This document shows, one piece after another, positions 19,034 to 28,357 of a stretch of DNA of 64,000 nucleotides (position 1 is its first letter; each line of letters begins with the position of its first letter). The position numbers were made by a program, and so were the translations under genes. Source of the stretch: Brevibacterium oceani (GTDB taxonomy: Bacteria; Actinomycetota; Actinomycetes; Actinomycetales; Brevibacteriaceae). The DNA is taken from positions 604,198 to 668,197 of the forward strand of contig NZ_JABKDE010000002.1 of assembly GCF_013623835.1 (NCBI RefSeq), given 5' to 3'. Below the pieces are notes generated by a model, which was not told the origin of the DNA, searched no databases, and worked only from the letters and a program-made list of their open reading frames with translations.

Positions 19034-22000
19034 TCAGAAGCCGTAGAAGCGCTGCTCCATCACGGCGCGGGCATGGCGGGTGGTGCGCAGGTAGTCGTCC
19101 TCGAGGTCGTGGCCCGTTCCCGCCGCATAGCCGAGCAGTCGGGCGGTCGCCTCGAGTTCGGTGTGATCGGCAGGCAGCGATTCGGCGGTGCGACCGCGGA
19201 AGAGCATGACGGCGGAGCGCACATCCGTGGCGATCTGCCATGCGGCCTTGAGCTCGGCGGCGTCCTCGTCGGGAATCAACCCCGCCTGACAGGCTGCGTC
19301 GAGGGCGACGAGCGTCGATGTCGTGCGCAGTCCGGCTGTGTCATGGGCGTGCTCGAGCTGGAGGAGCTGGACGGTCCACTCGACGTCGGAGAGGCTGCCG
19401 CGGCCGAGTTTGAGGTGCCGACGTTTGTCGGCGCTGCGCGGCAGACGTTCGTCCTCCATCCGCGCTTTGAGGGTGCGGACCTGGGTGAGCGCCTTCTGCG
19501 GCATCTCGGTCGGATACCGCAGCGGGTCGATGAGGTCGAGGAAGGCGGTGATGAGTTCATCACTGCCGGCGACGGGTCGCGCCCGAAGCAGGGCTTGAGC
19601 CTCCCATGGCTGCGACCATTTCGCGTAGTAGGCCTGATAGGAGGCGAAGGTGCGCACGAGGGGTCCGTTCTTTCCCTCGGGACGGAGATCCGCGTCGAGG
19701 TCGACTCCCTGTGCTCCCTCGCTGGCTTTGAGCCGCGAGGCCAATCGGAGGGCGACCTTCGTGACGTGCTTGCTCAGCTTGCCCTTCGCTTCCGCGTCGA
19801 GGTCGGTGTCCTTCGCCCGGTAGACGTACATGACGTCCGCATCGGAGAAGTAGCCGATCTCCCGTCCGCCCCAGCGGCCCATGGCGACGACGGCGAACTC
19901 ATATCCGGGGATCTCATCGCTGTCGAGATCGGCCCGCACCGCCTGCAGCGCACCGCGGACGGCGAGGTCCATGAGATCGGAGAGGTCGCCGGGGATCTCA
20001 GTGCGATCGCCGACGCCGAGGACGTCGCGTAAGGCGATGCGCAGGAGCTCGCGGCTGTAGGTCTCCCGAATCGGCGTCACCGCGGCCTTGCCATGTCGTT
20101 TGAGCAGCCCGTCGACCTCGGCGCCGAGCACCTGCTGATCTCGGGCCTCGAGGTTGTCCAGGCGATCGAGCCAGGCCACCGCTGCCGGCTGTCGCAGCAG
20201 CAGCTCGGTCGCATAGCCGGACAGGGACAATACCTCGGCGACGGACTTCGCGGCGAGGCCGGAGTCACGGAGCATCTTGAGGAACCATCCCGAGCTCGAC
20301 AGGGATTCGCTGAGGCGCCGGAAGGCCAAGAGGGCGCGGTCCGGTTCGACGCCGTCGGAGAACCAGTCCAACAGTGCCGGCAGCACCTGTTTGATCACCA
20401 TCGCGGTCCGTGACACACCGGTGGTCAGGGCCTTGATATGGCCCAGTGCCCCCTGCGGATCCCGGTAGCCGAACGCCTGGAGTCGGTCCGCTGCCGCCTG
20501 CAGGCTCGTTCCCCGCTTGTGGGCATCGACGACGGCTCCATGGACGCCGACCGCGGCATCGAGGATCGGCCGGTAGAAGATCTGCTCATGCAGTCGGGTG
20601 ACCTGCCGGGCGTAGTCCCGCCGGGCCTCTTCGAGTCGAGCACCGGTGCGGGAGCCGGAGCGGAACACTGACCGCGCGAGGATCCGCAGCTTCGCATCGT
20701 CATCGGGGATGAGTGCATTGCGCATCATCCGCGGGATCTGCACCCGGTGTTCGACGACCCGCATAAACCGGTAGGCGGTCGAGAAGACCGAGGCGTCCTG
20801 CTGACCGATATAGCCGTGTTCGCCGAGTTCGCCGAGCGCGACGAGTGTGTTCGGCGTGCGGATCTCCTCATCGGTGCGGCCGTGGACAAGCTGGAGCAGC
20901 TGTGCGGAGAACTCGACGTCGCGGAGACCGCCTCGACCTAGCTTGATCTGCCTGGGTGCTTCGGCGGCAGGGATGAGATCGACGACGCGGCGACGCATCG
21001 CCCTGATTCCGTCGATGAAGCCGGTGCGGGTGGCAGCTTTCCAGACCAAGGGCAGCAGCGACTGCGAGAACCACTCCCCCACCTCGGCGTCACCGGCCAC
21101 GGGCCGAGCCTTGAGAAGGGCCTGGAACTCCCAGTTGTGAGCGATCTCGTCATAGTAGTGCTCGAATTCGGAGAGCGTGCGCACGAGTGCGCCGGCCTTG
21201 CCCTCCGGGCGCAGCGCGGTGTCGACCTCCCACAGAGCCGGCTCGCCGCCGGCGTCGGAGAGGATGCCGCGCACGCGCTGGGCGAGTTCGGTGGCCAAAC
21301 GTCGCCCCTCTTCATCGGTGCGGGAATCGAGGACGAAGACGACGTCGACGTCGGAGACGTAGTTGAGCTCCCTGGCCCCGGTCTTTCCGAGGGCGATCAC
21401 CGCGAGGCGCACGGAACCCGCCTCGTCGAGCTCGGCACGCGCTATCGCCAGTGCGGCATCGAGAGCGGCCGCCGCGAGATCCGACAGGGCGGCCATGACG
21501 TGCTCGACGATGTCCTCCGGAGACTCCGCCGAGAGATCGTCGGCGACCAGTCGCAGCACTGCGTCCCGATAGGTCCGGCGCAGCACCCGGATGCCGTCGT
21601 CGCCGGCGACCCCGGCGCGGGGAGCCGGATCATCCGGGTCCGCGCCGAGGGCCCCGAGCAGGCTCGCGCGCAGCGACACAGCCGAGGCATCGGGGGTCTC
21701 GATGAGGAGGAAGGGATCCGGTGCCAGCAGCAGCGGGAGGGAGTCAGGATGCCGTACGAGGTGGTCGACCATCGCCTCCGAGGTGCCCATGACGGCGAGC
21801 AGCCGGGCCAGCAGCGGACGGTTGAGCTCGTCCTCGGCGAGATCCTTCGCGGTCCCCGAACGCACCGCGCTCAGCAGCTGGGCCGACCCGTCTCCGGCCG
21901 CCTCGACCACCCGCAGCAGTCCGAGCGCGGCGCCGTGCGGGTCGGGGGTGGCCATGAGCAGGTCGACGAAGCGGGAGTCCGTGGCCAGAGGCTCCCCCAG

Positions 22001-22075
22001 GAGTTCGTCGAGCTCGTAGAGGAAGCGTGACGTTGCGTCCGGGACGGTCGTCGTGCGTGAAGTGATTCCTGCCAT
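19034..22075 (-). CDS. glnE: bifunctional glutamine synthetase adenylyltransferase/deadenylylase
   Basis: Adds and removes AMP on the GlnA tyrosine according to nitrogen supply. The 1013-residue product contains two nucleotidyltransferase halves. The first has VSDVDVVFVLDSR and EVDTALRPEGKAGALVRT; the second has FSDADVMYVYRA and DLDADLRPEGKNGPLVRT. Start: ATG at 22075 gives MAGITSRTTT; the frame stays open further but that would run through glnA2. It begins 5 bases after the glnA2 stop, so it ends the SPOR-like/glnA2/glnE operon. Confidence 0.97.
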   Translation of the reverse strand: MAGITSRTTTVPDATSRFLYELDELLGEPLATDSRFVDLLMATPDPHGAALGLLRVVEAAGDGSAQLLSAVRSGTAKDLAEDELNRPLLARLLAVMGTSEAMVDHLVRHPDSLPLLLAPDPFLLIETPDASAVSLRASLLGALGADPDDPAPRAGVAGDDGIRVLRRTYRDAVLRLVADDLSAESPEDIVEHVMAALSDLAAAALDAALAIARAELDEAGSVRLAVIALGKTGARELNYVSDVDVVFVLDSRTDEEGRRLATELAQRVRGILSDAGGEPALWEVDTALRPEGKAGALVRTLSEFEHYYDEIAHNWEFQALLKARPVAGDAEVGEWFSQSLLPLVWKAATRTGFIDGIRAMRRRVVDLIPAAEAPRQIKLGRGGLRDVEFSAQLLQLVHGRTDEEIRTPNTLVALGELGEHGYIGQQDASVFSTAYRFMRVVEHRVQIPRMMRNALIPDDDAKLRILARSVFRSGSRTGARLEEARRDYARQVTRLHEQIFYRPILDAAVGVHGAVVDAHKRGTSLQAAADRLQAFGYRDPQGALGHIKALTTGVSRTAMVIKQVLPALLDWFSDGVEPDRALLAFRRLSESLSSSGWFLKMLRDSGLAAKSVAEVLSLSGYATELLLRQPAAVAWLDRLDNLEARDQQVLGAEVDGLLKRHGKAAVTPIRETYSRELLRIALRDVLGVGDRTEIPGDLSDLMDLAVRGALQAVRADLDSDEIPGYEFAVVAMGRWGGREIGYFSDADVMYVYRAKDTDLDAEAKGKLSKHVTKVALRLASRLKASEGAQGVDLDADLRPEGKNGPLVRTFASYQAYYAKWSQPWEAQALLRARPVAGSDELITAFLDLIDPLRYPTEMPQKALTQVRTLKARMEDERLPRSADKRRHLKLGRGSLSDVEWTVQLLQLEHAHDTAGLRTTSTLVALDAACQAGLIPDEDAAELKAAWQIATDVRSAVMLFRGRTAESLPADHTELEATARLLGYAAGTGHDLEDDYLRTTRHARAVMEQRFYGF

Positions 22076-22080
22076 TGCGA

Positions 22081-23439
22081 CTACATCGACGTGAAGTGCT
22101 TGGCGAGCTCGTAGGGCGTCACCTGAGCCCGGTAGTCGCTCCACTCCTGCTTCTTGTTGCGCAGGAAGAAGTCGAAGACCTCCTCGCCGAGCGCTTCGGC
22201 CACGAGGTCGGAGCTCTCCATCAGGGTCACAGCATGCGAGAGGCTGGCCGGCAGCGCTTCGATGCCCATGGCGCGGCGTTCGGTGTCCGAGAGCAGCCAC
22301 ACGTTGTCCTCGGCCTCCTCCGGCAGCTCATACCCTTCCTCGATGCCCTTGAGTCCGGCGGCGAGCATGAGCGCGTAGGACAGATAGGGATTGGCTGCGG
22401 AATCCAGCGCCCGGTATTCGATGCGCGCGGACGAGGACTTGCCCGAGTTGTACTGGGGAACCCGCACCAGCGCCGACCTGTTCCGGTGGCCCCACGAGAT
22501 GTAGGACGGAGCTTCGTGGCCGGTCCACAGTCGCTTGTAGGAGTTCACGTGCTGATTGGTCACGGCCGAGATCTCGCCGGCGTGAGTGAGCAGACCCGCG
22601 ATGAACTGACGCCCTGTCCGCGAGAGCTGATATTCGGCACCGGGTTCGAAGAACGCGTTGTTCTCGCCCTCGAACAGGGACACATGCGTGTGCATGCCGT
22701 TGCCCGGCTGCGCAGACAGCGGCTTGGGCATGAACGAGGCGTAGACCCCCTGTGAGATCGCGACCTCCTTGATCACCGAGCGGAACGTCATGACGTTGTC
22801 GGCCATCGTCAGGGCGTCGGCATAGCGCAGGTCGATCTCGTTCTGGCCGGGCCCCGCCTCGTGGTGGGAGAACTCGACCGAGAGTCCCATCGCCTCAAGC
22901 ATCGTCACGGCCTCGCGACGGAAGTCGTTGGCGGTGCCGCCGTTGACATGGTCGAAGTATCCAGCTGTGTCCACCGGCATCGGTGCGGTGCCGTCGCTGA
23001 TGCCTGTGACCGGGTCGAGGTTGTCGGTCTTAAACAGATAGAACTCGATCTCCGGGTGCACATAGAAGGTGAAGCCGCGTTCGGCGGCCTTCGCCAGCGT
23101 GCGTTTGAGGACGTTGCGCGGATCGGCCGGGGCAGGTTCGCCTCCGGGAACGTGGACATCGCAGAACATCCGACCGGTCGGTTCGACCTCTCCGCGCCAC
23201 GGCAACAGAGAGAACGTCGACGGATCGGGCTTGAGGACCATGTCGGCCTCGTAGACCCGGGAGAGCCCTTCGACCGCGGAACCGTCGAACCCGATGCCTT
23301 CGGAGAAGGCTCCTTCGAGTTCGGCCGGGACGATGGCCACGGACTTCAGCTGTCCGAGGACATCGGTGAACCACAGCCGGATGAAACGCACCTCACGATC
23401 CTCGACGGTCCTGAGAACGAATTCCTCCTGACGCGACAT
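22081..23439 (-). CDS. glnA2: glutamine synthetase, GlnA2 type (possibly gamma-glutamyl-amide ligase)
   Basis: A second GS-fold ligase, 452 residues, starting MSRQEEFVLRTVEDREV. It has the GS beta-grasp motif IGFDGSAVEGLSRVYEADM, the catalytic GNGMHTHVSLFEG segment and NRSALVRVP. It lacks the tyrosine adenylylation loop of GlnA (the matching region reads EEAEDNVWLLSDTER). This fits the actinobacterial GlnA2 group that is often linked to glnE. Some relatives act on polyamines, so glutamine synthesis is not certain. Operon: four bases after the SPOR-like gene and five before glnE. Confidence 0.93.
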   Translation of the reverse strand: MSRQEEFVLRTVEDREVRFIRLWFTDVLGQLKSVAIVPAELEGAFSEGIGFDGSAVEGLSRVYEADMVLKPDPSTFSLLPWRGEVEPTGRMFCDVHVPGGEPAPADPRNVLKRTLAKAAERGFTFYVHPEIEFYLFKTDNLDPVTGISDGTAPMPVDTAGYFDHVNGGTANDFRREAVTMLEAMGLSVEFSHHEAGPGQNEIDLRYADALTMADNVMTFRSVIKEVAISQGVYASFMPKPLSAQPGNGMHTHVSLFEGENNAFFEPGAEYQLSRTGRQFIAGLLTHAGEISAVTNQHVNSYKRLWTGHEAPSYISWGHRNRSALVRVPQYNSGKSSSARIEYRALDSAANPYLSYALMLAAGLKGIEEGYELPEEAEDNVWLLSDTERRAMGIEALPASLSHAVTLMESSDLVAEALGEEVFDFFLRNKKQEWSDYRAQVTPYELAKHFTSM

Positions 23440-23443
23440 CGGT

Positions 23444-23647
23444 TCAGCCGTTCCACTTCTCGTCGTCGTCATCCCACTTCTCATTGCGCTCGCGGGCCTT
23501 CTCAAGTGCCGCCCGTGCGACCTCTTCGCTCTCATACGGGCCCATGCGGTGCGTCCAATCGCTGACCAGACCCTTTTCGACGGTGTTCGTCTCGAGATTG
23601 AAGTAGTACTTCGAGTCGGGGTCGTCGATATCTTCGTAGAGTCCCAT
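23444..23647 (-). CDS. small SPOR-like protein
   Basis: A 67-residue acidic protein (MGLYEDIDDPDSKYYFNLE at the N-terminus, ending EKWDDDDEKWNG). The middle (TNTVEKGLVSDWTHRMGPYE then EEVARAALEKARERNEKW) matches the short actinobacterial proteins annotated as SPOR-domain proteins that lie beside glnA2 or map. The function is unknown. ATG at 23647 follows a GAGAGAAGG-type site; the stop is four bases from the glnA2 ATG. Confidence 0.82.
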   Translation of the reverse strand: MGLYEDIDDPDSKYYFNLETNTVEKGLVSDWTHRMGPYESEEVARAALEKARERNEKWDDDDEKWNG

Positions 23648-23802
23648 GGCGAGCCTTCTCTCCTTGGTGGGGTTCTGCACTGACGTCTTCAGCTTACCGT
23701 TTCGCACCGAATTCGCAGTGCACCCCGTCCATATCGTCCGGCTCGGTCTCTGCGCTCGCTGGATCCATGTTTTCCGCACCATCTGGCACCACAGAACACT
23801 GA

Positions 23803-23854
23803 TTTCGCATCATTGATGACGAAAACAGGCATAAAGGTTTGCTCTGCAAACCTT
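23803..23854 (+). promoter_or_regulatory. two dyads upstream of ald
   Basis: A perfect 9-bp inverted repeat, AAGGTTTGC-TCT-GCAAACCTT (23834-23854), and a second near-perfect dyad, TTTCGCATCA-T-TGATGACGAAA (23803-23824), lie about 90-140 bases before the ald start. They are AT-richer than their surroundings and look like operators. No T-run suggests a terminator. The regulator is not identified. Confidence 0.5.
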
Positions 23855-23943
23855 CTAAGGAATACAGTGGGAGCCATCGACGGACGACGGCGAGGTCGGC
23901 CGTTCCCGCCCCAGCGGCGCACGATCATGAGAGAAGGAAGACA

Positions 23944-25062
23944 ATGCGCATTTCAGTGCCCACCGAGGTCAAGAACAACGAGTTCCGAGTCGCCATCACC
24001 GCCGCCGGCGTCCACGAACTCGTCGCCCACGGCCATGAGGTCACCGTGCAGTCGGGAGCCGGCGAGGGCTCCTTCATCAGCAACGACGAATACGTCGCCG
24101 CCGGCGCCGTCATCGCCCCGGACGCCGCCGCCACCTGGGCCGCCGGAGACATGGTGCTCAAGGTCAAGGAACCCATCGCGTCGGAATACGGATTCCTCCG
24201 CAAGGACCTCGTCCTCTTCACCTACCTCCACCTCGCCGCCGATGAGGCGCTGACCCAGGCACTGATGAACGCCGGCACCACCGCGATCGCCTACGAGACC
24301 GTCGCCCCTGACGGCGGCGGCCTGCCTCTGCTGGCCCCGATGTCCGAGATCGCCGGGCGACTGTCGACCCAGGTCGGCGCGCACAGCCTGCTCAAGGCCG
24401 AAGGCGGACGCGGCATTCTGCTCTCGGGCGTGCCGGGAGTCGAACGCGCCAACGTCGTCGTCATCGGTGCCGGTGTGGCCGGCACGAACGCGGCACGCAT
24501 GGCTCTGGGCCTCGGGGCGAACGTCGAGGTCATCGACATCAACATCCCCCGGCTGCGCCAGATCGACGAGACCTTCAACGGTACGATCGCCACGAAGGTG
24601 TCGAACAAGTATGAGATCACGAAGTCCCTGGCCGCAGCCGACCTCGTCATCGGATCCGTGCTCATCCCCGGCAAGAAGGCCCCCAAACTCGTCACCGACG
24701 AGATGGTTGCCGGAATGAAGCCGGGATCGGTTCTCGTCGACATCGCCATCGACCAGGGCGGCTGCTTCGAGAACTCCCGACCCACGACCCATGACGACCC
24801 GACCTTCACGGTGCACAACTCCGTGTACTACTGCGTGGCGAACATGCCCGGAGCCGTGCCGAACACCGCGACCGCGGCGCTGACGAATGCGACCCTGCCC
24901 TATGCGGTGAAGCTGGCCAACCGCGGCTGGCATCAGGCACTGTCAAGCGATTCGGGGCTGGCGCGCGGACTCAATGTCCACAACGGGCACGTCACGAACG
25001 ACAACGTCGCCGAGGCATTCGGCCTCGAAGCCGTGTCCGTGGCCCACGCCCTCGCAAACTGA
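23944..25062 (+). CDS. ald: alanine dehydrogenase
   Basis: NAD-dependent interconversion of alanine and pyruvate plus ammonia. The 372-residue product begins [19 protein letters not shown], has [20 protein letters not shown] and HLAADE in the substrate domain, the nucleotide fold [21 protein letters not shown] and the conserved IDQGGC and [15 protein letters not shown] regions. ATG at 23944 follows GAAGGAAG. Sits in the nitrogen block next to glnA2-glnE. A palindromic repeat separates it from the convergent GntR gene. Confidence 0.97.
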   Translation: MRISVPTEVKNNEFRVAITAAGVHELVAHGHEVTVQSGAGEGSFISNDEYVAAGAVIAPDAAATWAAGDMVLKVKEPIASEYGFLRKDLVLFTYLHLAADEALTQALMNAGTTAIAYETVAPDGGGLPLLAPMSEIAGRLSTQVGAHSLLKAEGGRGILLSGVPGVERANVVVIGAGVAGTNAARMALGLGANVEVIDINIPRLRQIDETFNGTIATKVSNKYEITKSLAAADLVIGSVLIPGKKAPKLVTDEMVAGMKPGSVLVDIAIDQGGCFENSRPTTHDDPTFTVHNSVYYCVANMPGAVPNTATAALTNATLPYAVKLANRGWHQALSSDSGLARGLNVHNGHVTNDNVAEAFGLEAVSVAHALAN

Positions 25063-25076
25063 CCCCACAACTAACT

Positions 25077-25134
25077 ACTACCTGACGGCGGCCCAGCAAC
25101 CTTGCGCGAGGTTGCTGGGCCGCCGTCAGGTAGT
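25077..25134. repeat. palindromic repeat, copy 2
   Basis: 26-bp perfect arms (25077-25102 and 25109-25134) around TGCGCG. The arm sequence, including CTGACGGCGGCCCAGCAACCT, is the same as copy 1 at 15281 apart from the outermost bases and the centre. It again lies between convergent genes. The stop codon of the GntR gene (25126-25128) is inside the right arm. Confidence 0.85.
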
Positions 25135-25857
25135 TCTGGGGACGATCGTGGTGTAACGGAAATGCTCCTCGCACAGCCGCCCGGCTTTGTCCGCATCGCC
25201 TTCGGCGATCGCGTCAACGATCGCCGCGTGGTCGGCCACCGCGTGGTCGAAGAGCTCGGCGGAGAACGGATCATGACGGAAGCCGGCATTGATCTTCGTA
25301 TCGATGTCGATCGCCATCCTCACCAGCTCGGGATTGTGCCCGGCGCGAGCGATGGCGAAATGGAACTGCGCGTCCGCGGTGCGGGCGGCGGCCGCCTCGG
25401 CGAGTCGGGAATAGGTCTCGGCCAGCTCTCGCAGCTCCGTGAGCTCCTCGTCGGTGCGTCGACGCGCCGCGGTCGCGGCCAGCGAGTTCTGAAATACCGC
25501 GCGGGCGTCGAGGAGGTTGCGGCGCTCGGCATGGAATTCGTCGATCCGGCCGGCCATCGGGGCCAGAGCCTCCGGGCGGGCGTTCTTGACGAAGGTGCCT
25601 CCGCCGCGTCCGCGTCGGCGTTCGACGACGCCGAGCCGTTCGAGTCGCAGCAGGGCGGCGCGCACACTCGAGCGCGACACCTGCAGATCGGCGGCCAGGG
25701 TGCGCTCCCCCGGCAGCAGCGTGCCTTCCGGCAGGGCACCGACGGCGATGCCGGAGAGGATGTGATCGGCGATCTGCTGCGGCGCGCTCGTCAGGCTCAC
25801 GACGTCCCCGAGGCCGGAGAACTCATGACCTGCTGCCGTCGTGTCGTCGCTCAACAT
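25126..25857 (-). CDS. GntR family regulator, FadR (FCD) type
   Basis: 243-residue transcription factor with an N-terminal winged helix (IADHILSGIAVGALPEGTLL, then LQVSRSSVRAALLRLERLGV) and an alpha-helical FCD effector domain (about 95-235). Ligand unknown. It lies tail to tail with ald, so it could control ald or another locus; no autoregulatory site is obvious. ATG at 25857 is chosen because GAGGAG lies 10 bases upstream; an ATG 14 codons earlier is possible. The last codons and stop are supplied by the palindromic repeat, so the C-terminus may have been altered by it. Confidence 0.88.
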   Translation of the reverse strand: MLSDDTTAAGHEFSGLGDVVSLTSAPQQIADHILSGIAVGALPEGTLLPGERTLAADLQVSRSSVRAALLRLERLGVVERRRGRGGGTFVKNARPEALAPMAGRIDEFHAERRNLLDARAVFQNSLAATAARRRTDEELTELRELAETYSRLAEAAAARTADAQFHFAIARAGHNPELVRMAIDIDTKINAGFRHDPFSAELFDHAVADHAAIVDAIAEGDADKAGRLCEEHFRYTTIVPRTT

Positions 25858-25991
25858 GCCTCCCGGTCTCCTCGTGTGCCGCATGACGGATGCGTTCATG
25901 CGCTCCCGCCGACCGTCGATCGTCGACGCAGTTGCTTACGATTCTAGACGCGAGGCACCGCCGACCCGCACACCGACAGACTTTGCGAAGT

Positions 25992-26020
25992 GGGACAAAG
26001 CTCAAGAAGCGCCATAGAAT
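25992..26020 (+). promoter_or_regulatory. map promoter
   Basis: GGGACA (25992-25997), 17-base spacer and TAGAAT (26015-26020), then 10 bases to the map ATG with no ribosome site. This predicts a leaderless map-ppgK mRNA. Confidence 0.55.
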
Positions 26021-26030
26021 CGGTTCCATC

Positions 26031-26945
26031 ATGACAGCACACACGCGCCTGCTCACTCCCGGCACGATCTCCGCCGAACGCGGAGTGCCGAAGTCCATCC
26101 CCCGTCCCGAATACGTCGGTCGGGCCGACGCCGATGAGGGCCGCGGCAGCAACGTCTACACCGCCGAGGAGATCGAGACGGTGCGGGCCGCCGGCCTCAT
26201 CGCCGCGAACGCTCTTGCCGCGGTCGGCGAGATGATCGCACCCGGTGTCACCACCGATGACATCGACGCGGTCGCCCATGAGTTCATGTGCGATCACGGA
26301 GCCTACCCGTCGACGTTGGGCTACCGCGGATTCCCGAAGTCGGTGTGCACATCGGTCAACGAGGTGATCTGCCACGGCATCCCGGATTCGACGGTGATCG
26401 TCGACGGAGACATCGTCAATGTCGACATCACGGCCTATTTCGAAGGGATGCACGGCGACACGAACTGCACGTTCGCAGTGGGCGAGGTCGACGAGACCTC
26501 CCGCCTGCTCATCGAACGCACGTATGAGTCGATGATGCGCGGAATCAAGGCCGTCAGACCCGGACGCGAGATCAACGTCATCGGTCGTGTCATCGAGAAG
26601 TACGCCAAGCGCTTCGACTACGGCGTCGTCCGCGACTACAGCGGACACGGGGTCGGCCGTGAGTTCCATTCCGGGCTCATCGTCCCCCACTACGATGCGG
26701 CTCCTGCCCACGCCGAGGTGATCGAGCCGGGAATGATCTTCACGATCGAACCCATGCTCAACCTCGGCACCATCGACTGGGAGGTCTGGGACGATGCCTG
26801 GACCGTGGTGACGAAGGATCGGAAGCGTTCTGCCCAGTTCGAACACACCCTCGTCGTCACTGAGACCGGGGCGGACATCCTCACACTCCCCGACGCCACC
26901 ACCGCCATCGCCGGCGGCCCGCAGAGAGAGAAGACCGTCGGATGA
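26031..26945 (+). CDS. map: methionine aminopeptidase, type I
   Basis: Removes the initiator methionine from nascent proteins. The 304-residue product has a 40-residue N-terminal extension typical of actinobacterial type Ic enzymes and the metal ligands in order: [16 protein letters not shown] (two Asp), GHGVGREFH (His), FTIEPML (Glu) and [11 protein letters not shown] (Glu). It overlaps ppgK by four bases (ATGA, 26942-26945). GTG/ATG codons further upstream are rejected in favour of the ATG right behind the -10 box. Confidence 0.96.
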   Translation: MTAHTRLLTPGTISAERGVPKSIPRPEYVGRADADEGRGSNVYTAEEIETVRAAGLIAANALAAVGEMIAPGVTTDDIDAVAHEFMCDHGAYPSTLGYRGFPKSVCTSVNEVICHGIPDSTVIVDGDIVNVDITAYFEGMHGDTNCTFAVGEVDETSRLLIERTYESMMRGIKAVRPGREINVIGRVIEKYAKRFDYGVVRDYSGHGVGREFHSGLIVPHYDAAPAHAEVIEPGMIFTIEPMLNLGTIDWEVWDDAWTVVTKDRKRSAQFEHTLVVTETGADILTLPDATTAIAGGPQREKTVG

Positions 26946-27775
26946 GCGACGAGACGACGAACCGCTTCGCCATCGGCATCGACATCGGCGGAACCGGCAT
27001 CAAGGCCGCCCTCGTGGACACGGTGACAGGGAAGCTGCCGTTCAAACGAATCCGGGTGCTCACCCCGAAGCCGGCGACTCCGAGCGCCGTCGCCGAGGCG
27101 ATCGCCGGGCTGCTCGAGGACCTGACCGTGAGGGCGCTCGAGCTGGGGATCGTCGCGGACAGAGCCGATCTCGATGCCCTGCCCGTCGGCTGCGGATTTC
27201 CCGGCGTCATCCGCGATCACCTCGTCGAATACACAGCCAACCTCGACCAGAGCTGGATCGGGTCGAACATCACCGCCGTCATCGGGGCGCGCACCGGCCG
27301 GACCGTCTACTTCCTCAACGATGCGGACGGAGCGGGGCTGGCCGAGATGATCTTCGGCGCCGGTCGCGCACACCGGAAGAAGACCGTGCTGCTGACCACC
27401 TTGGGAACCGGGATCGGCACGGCCCTGTTCACACAGGGCCGGATGGTCCCGTACACGGAGTTGGGCCATATCGAGATGAACGGAGCCGATGCGGAGACGC
27501 AGGCCGCCGAATCGGTGAAGACACGTTTGGGGTTGTCCTATCCGGAGTGGGCGGCGCGTCTGCAGCAGTACTACACGCAGCTTGAGCTCCTCGTCGCCCC
27601 CGACGTCATCATCGTCGGCGGCGGAGTCTCGAAGTCCCATGCGGAGTTCCTGCCGCTGATCAGCACACGGGCCTCACTCAAACCGGCCAAGCTGCTCAAC
27701 AACGCCGGCATCGTCGGGGCCGCGATGATCGCGGTCAACGGCGGCAAGGCGAAGGTGAAGAAGAGCACGTCCTGA
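26942..27775 (+). CDS. ppgK: polyphosphate glucokinase (ROK family)
   Basis: Phosphorylates glucose with inorganic polyphosphate or ATP, a typical actinobacterial enzyme. The 277-residue product has the phosphate-binding motif [37 protein letters not shown] (catalytic Asp) and [11 protein letters not shown]. Translationally coupled to map. No clear terminator is seen in the 70 bases before the RNase P RNA gene on the opposite strand. Confidence 0.95.
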   Translation: MSDETTNRFAIGIDIGGTGIKAALVDTVTGKLPFKRIRVLTPKPATPSAVAEAIAGLLEDLTVRALELGIVADRADLDALPVGCGFPGVIRDHLVEYTANLDQSWIGSNITAVIGARTGRTVYFLNDADGAGLAEMIFGAGRAHRKKTVLLTTLGTGIGTALFTQGRMVPYTELGHIEMNGADAETQAAESVKTRLGLSYPEWAARLQQYYTQLELLVAPDVIIVGGGVSKSHAEFLPLISTRASLKPAKLLNNAGIVGAAMIAVNGGKAKVKKSTS

Positions 27776-27845
27776 GCACTCTGGCCCACCGGAGATCGAC
27801 CGAATTCCCGCCGAAGAGCGGGCGAAGAGCGGACCACCACGGGGA

Positions 27846-28222
27846 AGAGGACAGGCCACCGATACGCCGGGTTCTGTCGACGAGTCGGTTGCCCTTCTCG
27901 CCTGACGGCCATCTGTCTGGGACCGATGTTGCCACCGGCCTCAAGCAATCCACCCGACAGCTCGGCGAGCAGCCTCGAACGCTGTCTGTCTGATCTTGCT
28001 CCGGATGGGGTTTACCCAGCGGCACCGGTCACCCGGCACCCTGGTGGTCTCTTACACCACCGTTTCACCCTTACCCGACCGGAGTCGGGCGGTCTGCTTT
28101 CTGTTGCACTGGCCCGCGGGTTACCCCGGGTGGGTGTTACCCACCATCCCTGCTCTGCGGAGCCCGGACGTTCCTCAGCCCTCGACAAGGAGAGCCGCGA
28201 CCGTCTGGTGACCTGTCCTCAA
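27846..28222 (-). ncRNA. rnpB: RNase P RNA
   Basis: Catalytic RNA that matures tRNA 5' ends. On the minus strand the ends pair as helix P1 (GAGGACAGG at the 5' end with CCTGTCCTC at the 3' end). Conserved core segments are visible: GAGGAACGTCCGGGCT near the 5' end, ACAGAAAGCAGACCGCC in the middle, and AGAACCCGGCGTATCGG near the 3' end. The length (about 377 nt) and GC-rich helices fit the A-type of actinobacteria. The exact ends are estimated to a few bases. Confidence 0.95.
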
Positions 28223-28229
28223 GCACCCC

Positions 28230-28235
28230 AGTCTA
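28230..28235 (-). promoter_or_regulatory. -10 box of rnpB
   Basis: TAGACT on the minus strand, seven bases before the estimated 5' end of RNase P RNA. The -35 match is weak. Confidence 0.5.
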
Positions 28236-28357
28236 GCCCCTGCACCGCAGGCGTACACACCGGACTTCGCCTGAGCCGGAAACGGGAGCGAAGAACGTGA
28301 CGAAGCTCATTCGGACCCGGCCTCCGTCGGCTCCTGACGTACTCCTACGATGGACTG

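Noticed and set aside
22076..22300. Longer glnE frame (75 more codons)
   Set aside because: It would run through the end of glnA2 and adds no conserved sequence; the ATG at 22075 fits the family N-terminus.
27846..28222. Short open frames on both strands inside the RNase P RNA gene
   Set aside because: The RNA core motifs and the P1 pairing explain the sequence; the frames have no homology.
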